Source: Gammaproteobacteria bacterium (GTDB taxonomy: Bacteria; Pseudomonadota; Gammaproteobacteria; JACKNK01). Taken from it: a DNA stretch of 64,000 bases. Both the position numbers and the translations under genes were made by a program. Below, in pieces: positions 16,180-24,607 of the stretch. Position 1 is the first letter of the stretch, and every line of letters starts with the position of its first letter. The stretch covers positions 124,001 through 188,000 of the forward strand of contig JACKNK010000005.1 in NCBI GenBank assembly GCA_024234955.1, given 5' to 3'. The notes beneath the pieces were generated by a model. That model was not told the DNA's origin and made no database searches. It saw only the letters and a list, made by a program, of their open reading frames with translations.

Positions 16180-17929
16180 AGTGTAGCCATCCGGGGTGAG
16201 AGAGGGAGCTACAACATCGTCGATGACGATCTGCGTCGTCTAATTAGTGTAGCCATCCGGGGTGAGAGAGGGAGCTACAACGATCCGCCGCGAGACCCCG
16301 TACTACCTGGGAGTGTAGCCATCCGGGGTGAGAGAGGGAGCTACAACCTCGATCGTTTCTTTTGCGGCTTGCCAGCAGTGTAGCCATCCGGGGTGAGAGA
16401 GGGAGCTACAACTTGCCGCCTGTATGCGCTCACATGCCAAATAGTGTAGCCATCCGGGGTGAGAGAGGGAGCTACAACCTCGTCGCGGTCGCCCTCGATC
16501 AGGCTGACAGTGTAGCCATCCGGGGTGAGAGAGGGAGCTACAACGGCTTCACCGCAGCCCTGTGCGCGATGGAGAGTGTAGCCATCCGGGGTGAGAGAGG
16601 GAGCTACAACAGAGCAGTTCCAGGCGCCGACCGTTGCGTGAGTGTAGCCATCCGGGGTGAGAGAGGGAGCTACAACAGCCACCGTAAATCTGGCTCCGTT
16701 GGCTGCAGTGTAGCCATCCGGGGTGAGAGAGGGAGCTACAACCGATATTGTCGTAATACATTCGAAGATCGGAGTGTAGCCATCCGGGGTGAGAGAGGGA
16801 GCTACAACGGGGCGAGCGCAACCCTGATCGGGCTGCGCAGTGTAGCCATCCGGGGTGAGAGAGGGAGCTACAACGGCAGACCCGTAGCCCTGAGCGTCCG
16901 CCTTAGTGTAGCCATCCGGGGTGAGAGAGGGAGCTACAACCCCCGGACGCAGACACGGCGACGTTGCCGAGTGTAGCCATCCGGGGTGAGAGAGGGAGCT
17001 ACAACATGAGCGCTTGCAGCATTTCAGCTCCCCTTAGTGTAGCCATCCGGGGTGAGAGAGGGAGCTACAACCCGTCAACAATGTGGCCGCTGCCGCCGTC
17101 GAGTGTAGCCATCCGGGGTGAGAGAGGGAGCTACAACTCGCGAACGCCAGCGCCTTGCGCTGCTCGAGTGTAGCCATCCGGGGTGAGAGAGGGAGCTACA
17201 ACACCGGAAGGGATTATGTGTGGAGCAAATTGAGTGTAGCCATCCGGGGTGAGAGAGGGAGCTACAACTCATGTGGGCGGCTCCTGGAGCATCAGCAGAG
17301 TGTAGCCATCCGGGGTGAGAGAGGGAGCTACAACATCCGCTCAATGATTCGCCGTATGTAATCAAGTGTAGCCATCCGGGGTGAGAGAGGGAGCTACAAC
17401 GCTTGGCGAGCCGGTGCCAGACCTGCCAAAAGTGTAGCCATCCGGGGTGAGAGAGGGAGCTACAACCACGTTCGATCAACATCCTGGTCATGTGCGAGTG
17501 TAGCCATCCGGGGTGAGAGAGGGAGCTACAACCGTCGGTGCGGGTGGCATCGTCGACACGGCAGTGTAGCCATCCGGGGTGAGAGAGGGAGCTACAACGC
17601 GCTGCTTCAACTTGAGGCGGAACTGCAGCAGTGTAGCCATCCGGGGTGAGAGAGGGAGCTACAACCCAACACGGGCGGACGTGGCAGCACGTACAAGTGT
17701 AGCCATCCGGGGTGAGAGAGGGAGCTACAACCATTATCGCTGTACTTATGATCGCGCTCGGAGTGTAGCCATCCGGGGTGAGAGAGGGAGCTACAACAGC
17801 ATGTCTCAAGAGGATTCCAGTCCCCGTAGTGTAGCCATCCGGGGTGAGAGAGGGAGCTACAACCCACTCTAACGCGGTCTGAAGATACTGATCAGTGTAG
17901 CCATCCGGGGTGAGAGAGGAGGCTGCCCC
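16180..17929 (-). CRISPR. Type II-C CRISPR array, 27 repeats of 36 bp, 26 spacers
   Basis: Repeats start at 16180 and recur every 66 bp, giving spacers of 30 bp; four differ (third, twelfth and fifteenth 29 bp, twenty-second 31 bp). On the plus strand each repeat opens AGTGTAGCCATCCGGGG and ends GAGCTACAAC. The first 26 look identical and the twenty-seventh is degenerate. In crRNA sense (minus strand) the repeat opens GTTGTAGCTCCC, like Neisseria II-C repeats, and pairs with the tracrRNA at 11551-11585. It ends GCTACACT, where Neisseria repeats have an internal -10 element. Flanks are short: 61 bp to cas2 and 47 bp to the next gene. I found no spacer matching elsewhere in the window by eye. 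Confidence 0.98.
17894..17929 (-). repeat. Degenerate terminal CRISPR repeat plus C-tract
   Basis: The first 26 bp match the consensus. The last ten diverge, and the sequence runs into a tract of nine C residues (17926-17934). It marks the oldest end of the array, yet this is the upstream end for minus-strand transcription. Confidence 0.8.
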
Positions 17930-17976
17930 CCCCCGCAGACTCCGCTAGCAGACCAGACCGAGCCAAGTCACTTCAA

Positions 17977-18456
17977 TCAACGACGACCACCGCGCGTGAT
18001 GTAGTTCGCCAGGTGATGGGATTCGACGTTCATGCGCATCAGGTTGGAATGGGTGATGCAGAACAGCGCGCGCATGACTTTGTAGACAACGTGCGGATGG
18101 GAATCGATGAGCTGTTCGAAGTCGTCCGGCTGCATGCAATAGACACGACTGGCGCCGACCGACTTGAGGGTGGCCTTGCGCGGCACGCGATCGACGAAGG
18201 CGCGGGTACCGGCAATCTCCCCCGGCTTCATGCGATAGACCGTCTTTTCCTCACCATCGTCATCGCTGACCACCGCGATGTGGCCAAACACCAGTAGAAA
18301 CAGTGTGGTGTCCTCCTGGCCATGCGTGACCAGCACGTCACCGTCGTCCAGGTCACGGGCACGCATCACCCCGGACAGCACTTCGCATTCTTCGCCGGTC
18401 AGTTCGCGGCCCAGGCTGGAACCCCGGATCGCGTCACAGGAAACATCGCTACTCAT
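17977..18456 (-). CDS. Stand-alone cyclic nucleotide-binding domain protein
   Basis: 159 aa. A Crp-type cNMP-binding beta-roll is recognisable (GDVLVTHGQEDTTLFLLVFGHIAVV, then MKPGEIAGTRAFVDRVPRKATLKSV). There is no helix-turn-helix after it, so it is not a transcription factor by itself; it may bind cAMP or c-di-GMP and act through a partner. The chosen ATG has a GGAG site upstream. It follows the Lon-N-domain gene by 35 bp on the same strand and is probably the last gene of that operon. Its closeness to the CRISPR array looks accidental. Confidence 0.75.
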   Translation of the reverse strand: MSSDVSCDAIRGSSLGRELTGEECEVLSGVMRARDLDDGDVLVTHGQEDTTLFLLVFGHIAVVSDDDGEEKTVYRMKPGEIAGTRAFVDRVPRKATLKSVGASRVYCMQPDDFEQLIDSHPHVVYKVMRALFCITHSNLMRMNVESHHLANYITRGGRR

Positions 18457-18491
18457 GATTTCAATACTCCGCAAATCTGTTGAATCAAAAA

Positions 18492-19070
18492 TCAGTCCTT
18501 CATCGCCCAACCGGCCACCTGGCGTGACAGAACGCCGAGTTTATCCGCTGGCGGCGATGCTTCGAGAATCTTCTGCTTCAGGTCCAGCGGCAACGGCAGG
18601 ATTTCCGCCAGCCGATACGCAACCCAAGCCGCGTCATTGAGGCGCAGTTCGCGCTCCGGGCGCCGGAGCTTGCGCCAGAGGTTGCTCAGCAATTCACCCA
18701 GGCGTTGCTGCTCGGGCGGCAACGGCTCGGGGTCGGATTCGTTGAGCACCCGCACGTTGGCGACCAGCAGATTGTCGCGCTGTACCGTGCTGTCGGTGAT
18801 CACAAAACGCTGCTCGCCCCGCACCTTTATACCGAGCAAGCCGTCCTGTTCGCGATCGAAATCGATGATTCGGGCAATGGTTCCGATGTCGGCGGGCAGC
18901 GCCGCCTTACCCACCTCCTCGCCCTCGCGGATCGATACCACGCCGAAGCGGGCATCGCCACGCATGACGTCGGCGATCATGTCCAGATAGCGCCGCTCAA
19001 ACACCTTCAGCGGCAACACGCCATCGGGATAGAGCACGGTGGAAAGCGGAAACAGCGGAAATTCATTCAC
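18492..19070 (-). CDS. Lon N-terminal (PUA-like) domain protein
   Basis: 192 aa. It matches the substrate-recognition N-domain of Lon without ATPase or protease parts (FPLFPLSTVLYPDGVLPLKVFERRYLDMI, split here: FPLFPLSTVLYPDG then LPLKVFERRYLDM). Such single-domain proteins are widespread in proteobacteria and their role is unknown. The start is a GTG that overlaps the ubiX stop by 8 nt (GTGAATGA); the longer frame lies inside ubiX. Confidence 0.82.
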   Translation of the reverse strand: MNEFPLFPLSTVLYPDGVLPLKVFERRYLDMIADVMRGDARFGVVSIREGEEVGKAALPADIGTIARIIDFDREQDGLLGIKVRGEQRFVITDSTVQRDNLLVANVRVLNESDPEPLPPEQQRLGELLSNLWRKLRRPERELRLNDAAWVAYRLAEILPLPLDLKQKILEASPPADKLGVLSRQVAGWAMKD

Positions 19071-19683
19071 CCCAACGCGGCCCCAGACCGTGCGGCAGAT
19101 CAAGGTGATCCATGACCCGTCCGACCATGTAGTCCACCAGGTCGGCGATACCGCGCGGCTGATGATAGAACCCGGGATTGGCCGGCATGATGACTACGCC
19201 GGCCTGAGCGAGGGTCAGCATGTTTTGCAAGTGAATCGCCGAGAACGGGGTCTCCCGGACGACAAGAATCAGTTTGCGGCGCTCCTTGATGACCACATCG
19301 GCGGCGCGTAACAACAGGGTGTCACCCACCCCGGTCGCGATCTGACCGAGCGTCGAGGTGGTGCAGGGGCAGACCACCATCGCATCCGGCACGCCGGAAC
19401 CGCTCGCCACCGGTGCCATCCACTGTTCCTTGCCGAACACCTGAAGCTGTTCACCGGTGACATCGAAGTAGTCGCAAAGTTGCGCCTGCATCTCCCTGGG
19501 ACGCGCCGATAGCGCCATGTCGGCTTCGGTGTTGAGCACCAGCAGGCCAGCCTGCGAAACCATCAGGTAGACGCGATGACCGCCCGCGAGCAGTTGTTCG
19601 AGCAGGCGCAGCCCGTATTGCGCACCGGAGGCGCCGGTCATCGCCACGCTGATGGTGCGGGTATCGCCGATCGGGGACGTCAT
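19063..19683 (-). CDS. ubiX: Flavin prenyltransferase UbiX
   Basis: 206 aa. UbiX makes the prenylated FMN cofactor used by the UbiD decarboxylase in ubiquinone synthesis. Family motifs: VAMTGASGAQYGLRLLE at the N-terminus, ASGSGVPDAMVVCPCTTSTLGQIA in the middle (in two parts ASGSGVPDAMVV and CPCTTSTLGQIA), and ERRKLILVVRETPFS plus MPANPGFYHQP toward the end. It overlaps mpl by ATGA and the Lon-N-domain gene by 8 nt. The mpl-ubiX pairing is common in gammaproteobacteria. Confidence 0.95.
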   Translation of the reverse strand: MTSPIGDTRTISVAMTGASGAQYGLRLLEQLLAGGHRVYLMVSQAGLLVLNTEADMALSARPREMQAQLCDYFDVTGEQLQVFGKEQWMAPVASGSGVPDAMVVCPCTTSTLGQIATGVGDTLLLRAADVVIKERRKLILVVRETPFSAIHLQNMLTLAQAGVVIMPANPGFYHQPRGIADLVDYMVGRVMDHLDLPHGLGPRWGE

Positions 19684-21047
19684 GCGTCGTTACTCAAGGC
19701 ATCGAGCAATTTCTGATGAATGCCGCCGAAGGCACCGTTGCTCATCACCAGCACATGATCGCCGGGACGTGCTGCCGCCCGGATCGCGGCGATCAGGGAT
19801 TCAATCGTGGCTTCGACCCGACCACGTTCGCCGAGCCCGTCGGCCACGGCGCTCAGATCCCAGCCGAGGTTATCGGGCTCGTACAGGAACACCGCATCCG
19901 CACCAAGCAGTGAGGGCGCCAGGGTGTCCTTGTGTACACCCATGCGCATGGTGTTCGAACGCGGTTCGAGCACCGCAACGATGCGCGCATCGCCAACCTT
20001 GCCGCGCAGCGCGCCGATGGTCTCGCGGATCGCCGTAGGGTGATGCGCAAAATCGTCGTACACGGTGATGCCGTTGACGTCGCCACGCACTTCGAGTCGG
20101 CGTTTGGTGTTGCGATACCGGCTCAGGCCGTCGATCGCGGTGGCGGCCGGGACGCCGGCATGGCGTGCTGCGGCGATGGCGGCAATGGCATTTCCGGCGT
20201 TGTGTCGCCCGAGCACGTCCCAGACCACCTCGCCTTGGCATTCCGCACCGGACCAGACCTGGAAGCGGGAGTAATCGGGCCGGGTCGGTTCGGCGCGCCA
20301 GTCGCCGCCATCGATCTCTGCGGAGAAGGACTCACGTGGCGTCCAGCATCCCATCGCCAGCGTCGCATCGAGATTCGCATCGTTGGCGTTGACCACGGTC
20401 AGACCGTTGCCCGGCACCATGCGCATGAGGTGGTGGAACTGGCGCTGGATGGCAGCAAGGTCCGGAAATATGTCGGCATGATCGAACTCGAGATTGTTCA
20501 GAATCACGGTTCGCGGTCGGTAATGGACGAACTTCGATCGTTTGTCGAAGAACGCGGTGTCGTATTCATCGGCCTCGACCACGAAGAACGGCGCGTTGCC
20601 CAGTCGTGCCGACACCCCGAAGTTCTGCGGCACACCGCCGATCAGAAAGCCCGGCTCAAGACCGGCGTCTTCGAGTATCCAGGCGAGCATGGACGATGTC
20701 GTGGTCTTGCCGTGGGTTCCGGCCACGGCAAGGACCCAACGATCGCGCAGCACATTTTCAAGCAGCCATTGCGGCCCGGACGTGTAAGGCAAACCTCTGT
20801 CCAGCACCGCTTCGACCAATGCATTGCCACGACTCATGACGTTACCGACCACGACCTGGTCCGGCGCCGGATCGAGTTGCGCCGGGTCGTAACCTTCGGT
20901 GATCACGATGCCCTGCGATTCCAGCAAGGTGCTCATCGGCGGGTAGACGTTGGCGTCGCAGCCGGTGACGGTGTGCCCGGCCTGCCGGGCAAGGATCGCG
21001 ATGCCACCCATGAAGGTGCCGCAGATTCCGAGGATATGGATATGCAT
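19680..21047 (-). CDS. mpl: UDP-N-acetylmuramate:L-alanyl-gamma-D-glutamyl-meso-diaminopimelate ligase
   Basis: 455 aa, a Mur-ligase-family enzyme that joins recycled murein tripeptide to UDP-MurNAc in the cytoplasm. Visible: N-terminal HIHILGICGTFMGG, ATP-binding GTHGKTT (110-116), VVEADEYDTAFFDKRSKF, and the C-terminal VYDDFAHHPTAIRETI typical of Mpl. It fits the amgK-murU recycling genes in the same window. It lies in an operon with a membrane protein upstream (15-bp gap) and ubiX downstream (ATGA). Confidence 0.95.
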   Translation of the reverse strand: MHIHILGICGTFMGGIAILARQAGHTVTGCDANVYPPMSTLLESQGIVITEGYDPAQLDPAPDQVVVGNVMSRGNALVEAVLDRGLPYTSGPQWLLENVLRDRWVLAVAGTHGKTTTSSMLAWILEDAGLEPGFLIGGVPQNFGVSARLGNAPFFVVEADEYDTAFFDKRSKFVHYRPRTVILNNLEFDHADIFPDLAAIQRQFHHLMRMVPGNGLTVVNANDANLDATLAMGCWTPRESFSAEIDGGDWRAEPTRPDYSRFQVWSGAECQGEVVWDVLGRHNAGNAIAAIAAARHAGVPAATAIDGLSRYRNTKRRLEVRGDVNGITVYDDFAHHPTAIRETIGALRGKVGDARIVAVLEPRSNTMRMGVHKDTLAPSLLGADAVFLYEPDNLGWDLSAVADGLGERGRVEATIESLIAAIRAAARPGDHVLVMSNGAFGGIHQKLLDALSNDA

Positions 21048-21062
21048 GGGATTCCGGGTCTA

Positions 21063-21593
21063 TCAGCCTGCCGCAGAGGGTAGCAGCATGCCGGTGATGC
21101 TGATGCTGCCAAAGGTATAGGCGCCCGCCAGCAATACCGCCGCACCCAGGCGCATCTGCAGTGCGTTACGCAGGATATGGCCGGTCACCAGCAGGCTCCA
21201 CATGAACAACACGAACCACAGAAACGAAGGCAGGTCGCCGCCCGCACCGACCATGCCCTGATCATCGACGTAGCGCCGCAGCCAGAACAGCAACGGCAAT
21301 CCCAGCGCAGTCAGGATCGCACTGGCCCCGAACATCGCCGTCAAGGTCTGCACAAACCGTTCGGCATGACCTTTCCACCGTAAGACCAATTGCACGAACA
21401 GCATGGTCAAGGCGATGTCGATGAGCACTTGCGCGGTGGCACGCCCCATCTCCGACCCCACCGACGCGAGCGCCAGGGCAACGATGGCGTAAACCAAAGC
21501 CGTCAGACGCAGCAGTCCGACTGAGGTCGGCAGATCCTGCGGACCTCGGCGTAACAGGCAGATGTCGAAAAACAGGTCGAACAGGGTCTTCAC
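21063..21593 (-). CDS. Integral membrane protein of unknown function
   Basis: 176 aa with about four or five hydrophobic segments (ALVYAIVALALASVG, ILTALGLPLLFWLRR, FLWFVLFMWSLLVTGHIL, LGAAVLLAGAYTFGSISITG). A GTG start opens with MKTLFDLFFDICLLRRGPQD. I recognise no enzyme motif; the arrangement resembles Yip1-type membrane proteins only loosely. It is the first gene of the operon with mpl and ubiX and diverges from rnd across about 80 bp. Confidence 0.7.
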   Translation of the reverse strand: MKTLFDLFFDICLLRRGPQDLPTSVGLLRLTALVYAIVALALASVGSEMGRATAQVLIDIALTMLFVQLVLRWKGHAERFVQTLTAMFGASAILTALGLPLLFWLRRYVDDQGMVGAGGDLPSFLWFVLFMWSLLVTGHILRNALQMRLGAAVLLAGAYTFGSISITGMLLPSAAG

Positions 21594-21629
21594 GGGGCAG
21601 CGTCATCATCGGCGTCGAATCAGCGGCGC

Positions 21630-21639
21630 ACTATATACT
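21630..21639. promoter_or_regulatory. Putative overlapping divergent -10 elements
   Basis: ACTATATACT lies between the divergent membrane-protein/mpl operon and rnd. Read on the plus strand it gives TATACT; on the minus strand it gives TATAGT. Each has five of six matches to TATAAT. No clear -35 boxes are seen. Confidence 0.45.
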
Positions 21640-21672
21640 GCCCCGCCCCTTGCAATGCCCTGGTACCTCGAC

Positions 21673-22842
21673 ATGGATTCTTCCGCCGCGCCAACCCCGA
21701 TCTGGGTCGACACCCCGGAGTCGCTGCAACAGGTCTGCGATCTGCTCCGCGACAGCGCCTGGCTGACCCTGGACACGGAGTTCTTCCGCGAGAACACCTA
21801 TTACCCGGAACTGTGCCTGGTCCAGATCGCGAACCCGGACCATGTTGCCCTGATCGACCCTCTGGCCCTGCCCGATCTCGATGCCCTGCGCGACCTGCTG
21901 TTCCGCAACGACATCGTCAAGGTGCTGCACGCCGCCTCCCAGGATGTGGAGATCTTTCACATGCTCTGGGGCGCAATACCGGCGCCCTTGTTCGACACCC
22001 AGATCGCCGCCACGCTGGCCGGACATGGCGATCAGATCGGCTACGCGGGGCTCGTCTCCGCGATCACCGGCATCAATCTCGACAAGGCGCACAGCCGCAC
22101 CGACTGGAAACGCCGCCCCTTGAGCGCGGCGCAGCGCGACTACGCCGCTGCCGACGTGATCCACCTGCGCGACGTCTACCTGAGTTTGCGCCGGGAACTC
22201 GAAAACAACGGGCGTCTCGCCTGGCTGGATGATGACTTTACCGAACTCGCCAGCGGCGAACGCTTCGCAATCAACGACGACATTGCCTGGCGTCGCATCA
22301 AAGGCCACGAACGCCTGCGACCCCGTCAGCTCGCCATGCTGGTCCGGCTTGCGGCATGGCGGGAACGCCAGGCGCGGGAACGCAACCTGCCCCGCCAACG
22401 TGTGCTCAAGGACAATCTGCTGCTCGACATGGTTCGCCTGCGTCCTCAGGACATGAACGGGATGCAGGATATTCGCGGCCTGTCCGAAGGCATGTTGCGT
22501 CGTGATGGCAACGCCCTGCTGGCCATTCTCACCGCCGATCCCGGCGCGGCGCCGCCACTCCCCAAGTTCAGCAAGAAGGGCCCGGTCTCGCCGCAACAGG
22601 CCGCCAAACTCGAATTGCTCAACGCCGCCTTGCGGGTGATTGCGAATGACTCCGGGATCAGCACCGGGACCTTGGCCGGAAGACGCGATCTCGACGCCCT
22701 GATCGAGACCGACCCGGACGCCAAGGTGTTGCAGGGCTGGCGGCGCAAGATCGTCGGCGAGCCGTTGCGGAAGCTGCTGGGTGGCGAACTCGCGCTGGGC
22801 GTGCGCGATGATCACGTCGGCCTGTACGAGCGCCTATACTAG
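21673..22842 (+). CDS. rnd: Ribonuclease D
   Basis: 389 aa, a 3'-5' exonuclease that trims tRNA and other stable RNAs. The DEDDy motifs are complete: LTLDTEFFRENTYYP (Asp34, Glu36), HAASQDVEIFHML and RDYAAADVIHL. HRDC domains follow (RPRQLAMLVRLAAWRERQAR and the C-terminal part). The start could also be the ATG at 21655; I prefer 21673 because it sits closer to the domain, but neither has a strong ribosome-binding site. It is transcribed away from the mpl operon. Confidence 0.93.
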   Translation: MDSSAAPTPIWVDTPESLQQVCDLLRDSAWLTLDTEFFRENTYYPELCLVQIANPDHVALIDPLALPDLDALRDLLFRNDIVKVLHAASQDVEIFHMLWGAIPAPLFDTQIAATLAGHGDQIGYAGLVSAITGINLDKAHSRTDWKRRPLSAAQRDYAAADVIHLRDVYLSLRRELENNGRLAWLDDDFTELASGERFAINDDIAWRRIKGHERLRPRQLAMLVRLAAWRERQARERNLPRQRVLKDNLLLDMVRLRPQDMNGMQDIRGLSEGMLRRDGNALLAILTADPGAAPPLPKFSKKGPVSPQQAAKLELLNAALRVIANDSGISTGTLAGRRDLDALIETDPDAKVLQGWRRKIVGEPLRKLLGGELALGVRDDHVGLYERLY

Positions 22843-22883
22843 CTCCGGTCTACCCCCGCCCCGCGAAGCAAACGCCAACACAA

Positions 22884-24596
22884 ATGGCCACCACCGTTCC
22901 TCAGACCCAAGTCAGCGGCATCGCCCGTCTCCTGGTTCGCGCCGGATTGCTGCCCGCATCCATTGCCGAACAGGCATCGCTGGACGCCCGCGAACAAGAC
23001 ATCCCTCTGGTGCTGTTCCTGGTCCAGAACGAGATCGTTCCCGCCCGCGAGATCGCCCACGCGGTGGCGGCACAGTTCGGCCTGCCACTGCTGGACATTC
23101 GCGCCCTCGATCTCGAACTGATCCCGATGAAGCTGATCAGTGCGCGCATGATCAACGAACTGCATGCGCTGCCCCTGTTCAAGCGCGGCAAGCGCCTGTT
23201 CGTCGGCATCGCCGATCCGACCAACATGCAGGCGCTGGACGAAATCAAGTTCCACACCGGCATCCCGACCGAGGCGGTGATCGTCGAGGCGGACAAACTC
23301 GAAGTCGCCATCGAACAGGCGCAGAAGACGCACGATGTCTCCATCGCCGATCTCATGGGCACCGATCTCGATAACGCCGACCTGTTTGCCGCCGTCGAGG
23401 AAGACAAGGAAAACGAGGGCGACAACGAACAGGAAGAGGCCGTCGTCGGCTTCATCAACAAGGTGCTGCTGGACGGCATCAACAAGGGTGTTTCCGACAT
23501 CCACTTCGAACCTTACGAGAAGACCTACCGGGTGCGCTTCCGCCTCGACGGCGTGTTGCAGCAGGTTTATGCCCCACCCGCCAATCTGGCGGGCCGCATT
23601 TCCGCGCGTATCAAGGTCATGTCCAGCCTGGACGTCTCCGAACGCCGCATACCGCAGGACGGTCGAATCAAGTTGCGTCTGTCACGGACCCGCGCCATCG
23701 ACTTCCGCGTCAGCACCTGCCCGACCCTGTTCGGCGAAAAGGTGGTCATGCGCCTGCTCGACCCGACCAGCGCCCAGCTCGGCATCGACGCGCTCGGATA
23801 CGAGCCGGAACAGAAGGCCTTCTTCATGGAGGCCATCCACAAGCCGCAAGGCATGGTGCTGGTCACCGGGCCGACCGGCTCGGGCAAGACCGTCTCGCTG
23901 TACACCGCGATGAACATCCTCAACACCCCGGAACGCAACATCTCGACCGCCGAAGACCCGGCGGAAATCAACCTGCCCGGCATCAATCAGGTCAACATGA
24001 ACCCGAAAGCGGGTCTGACCTTCTCATCCACGCTGCGATCCTTCCTGCGCCAGGACCCGGACATCATCATGGTCGGCGAAATCCGCGACCTGGAAACCGC
24101 CGAAATCGCGATCAAGGCGGCGCAGACCGGCCACATGGTGTTGTCAACGCTGCATACCAACGACGCCCCGCAGACCCTGACCCGACTGGTCAACATGGGC
24201 ATCGCGCCGTACAACATCGCGACCTCGGTAAACCTGATCATCGCCCAGCGACTGGCGCGCCGCCTGTGCGCACATTGCAAAGCGCCTACCGACATTCCGC
24301 GTGAAGCCCTGCTCAAGGAGGGCTTCAGCGAGGAACAGCTGGCCGAGCCGTTTCCGGTCTATCGTGCCGTGGGATGCCCGAAATGCACCGGAGGCTACAA
24401 GGGTCGCGTGGGTGTCTATCAGGTGATGCCGATTTCCGAAGCCATCGGACGCATCATCATGGAAGGTGGCAACGCGATTCAGATCGCCGATCAGGCACGC
24501 AAGGAAAACATTCCCGACCTGAGACGCTCCGGCTTGAAGAAGGTCCGCGACGGCCTGACCTCGCTGGAAGAAATCAACCGCGTCACCAAGGACTGA
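22884..24596 (+). CDS. pilB: Type IV pilus assembly ATPase PilB
   Basis: 570 aa, the hexameric cytoplasmic ATPase that powers pilus extension. An N-terminal GspE-N domain (about 1-150) is followed by the ATPase core: Walker A GPTGSGKT (329-336), Asp box STAEDPAEINLPGINQ, Walker B FLRQDPDIIMVGEIRDLETA and His box TGHMVLSTLHTNDAP. A zinc-binding pair of CxxC motifs (LCAHCKAP and GCPKCTGGYKGRVG) lies near the C-terminus. pilC follows after 11 bp and pilD after that. The major pilin gene is not in this window. Confidence 0.97.
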   Translation: MATTVPQTQVSGIARLLVRAGLLPASIAEQASLDAREQDIPLVLFLVQNEIVPAREIAHAVAAQFGLPLLDIRALDLELIPMKLISARMINELHALPLFKRGKRLFVGIADPTNMQALDEIKFHTGIPTEAVIVEADKLEVAIEQAQKTHDVSIADLMGTDLDNADLFAAVEEDKENEGDNEQEEAVVGFINKVLLDGINKGVSDIHFEPYEKTYRVRFRLDGVLQQVYAPPANLAGRISARIKVMSSLDVSERRIPQDGRIKLRLSRTRAIDFRVSTCPTLFGEKVVMRLLDPTSAQLGIDALGYEPEQKAFFMEAIHKPQGMVLVTGPTGSGKTVSLYTAMNILNTPERNISTAEDPAEINLPGINQVNMNPKAGLTFSSTLRSFLRQDPDIIMVGEIRDLETAEIAIKAAQTGHMVLSTLHTNDAPQTLTRLVNMGIAPYNIATSVNLIIAQRLARRLCAHCKAPTDIPREALLKEGFSEEQLAEPFPVYRAVGCPKCTGGYKGRVGVYQVMPISEAIGRIIMEGGNAIQIADQARKENIPDLRRSGLKKVRDGLTSLEEINRVTKD

Positions 24597-24607
24597 GTTG
24601 ATAGCGT

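Noticed and set aside
16362..17872. Repetitive frames through the CRISPR array on both strands with a recurring 12-residue motif
   Set aside because: They are translations of the 66-bp repeat-spacer period, which is a multiple of three; the array is non-coding.
17977..18456. cNMP-binding gene as an accessory CRISPR gene
   Set aside because: It is co-oriented with and close to the Lon-N/ubiX/mpl genes and has no known CRISPR link.
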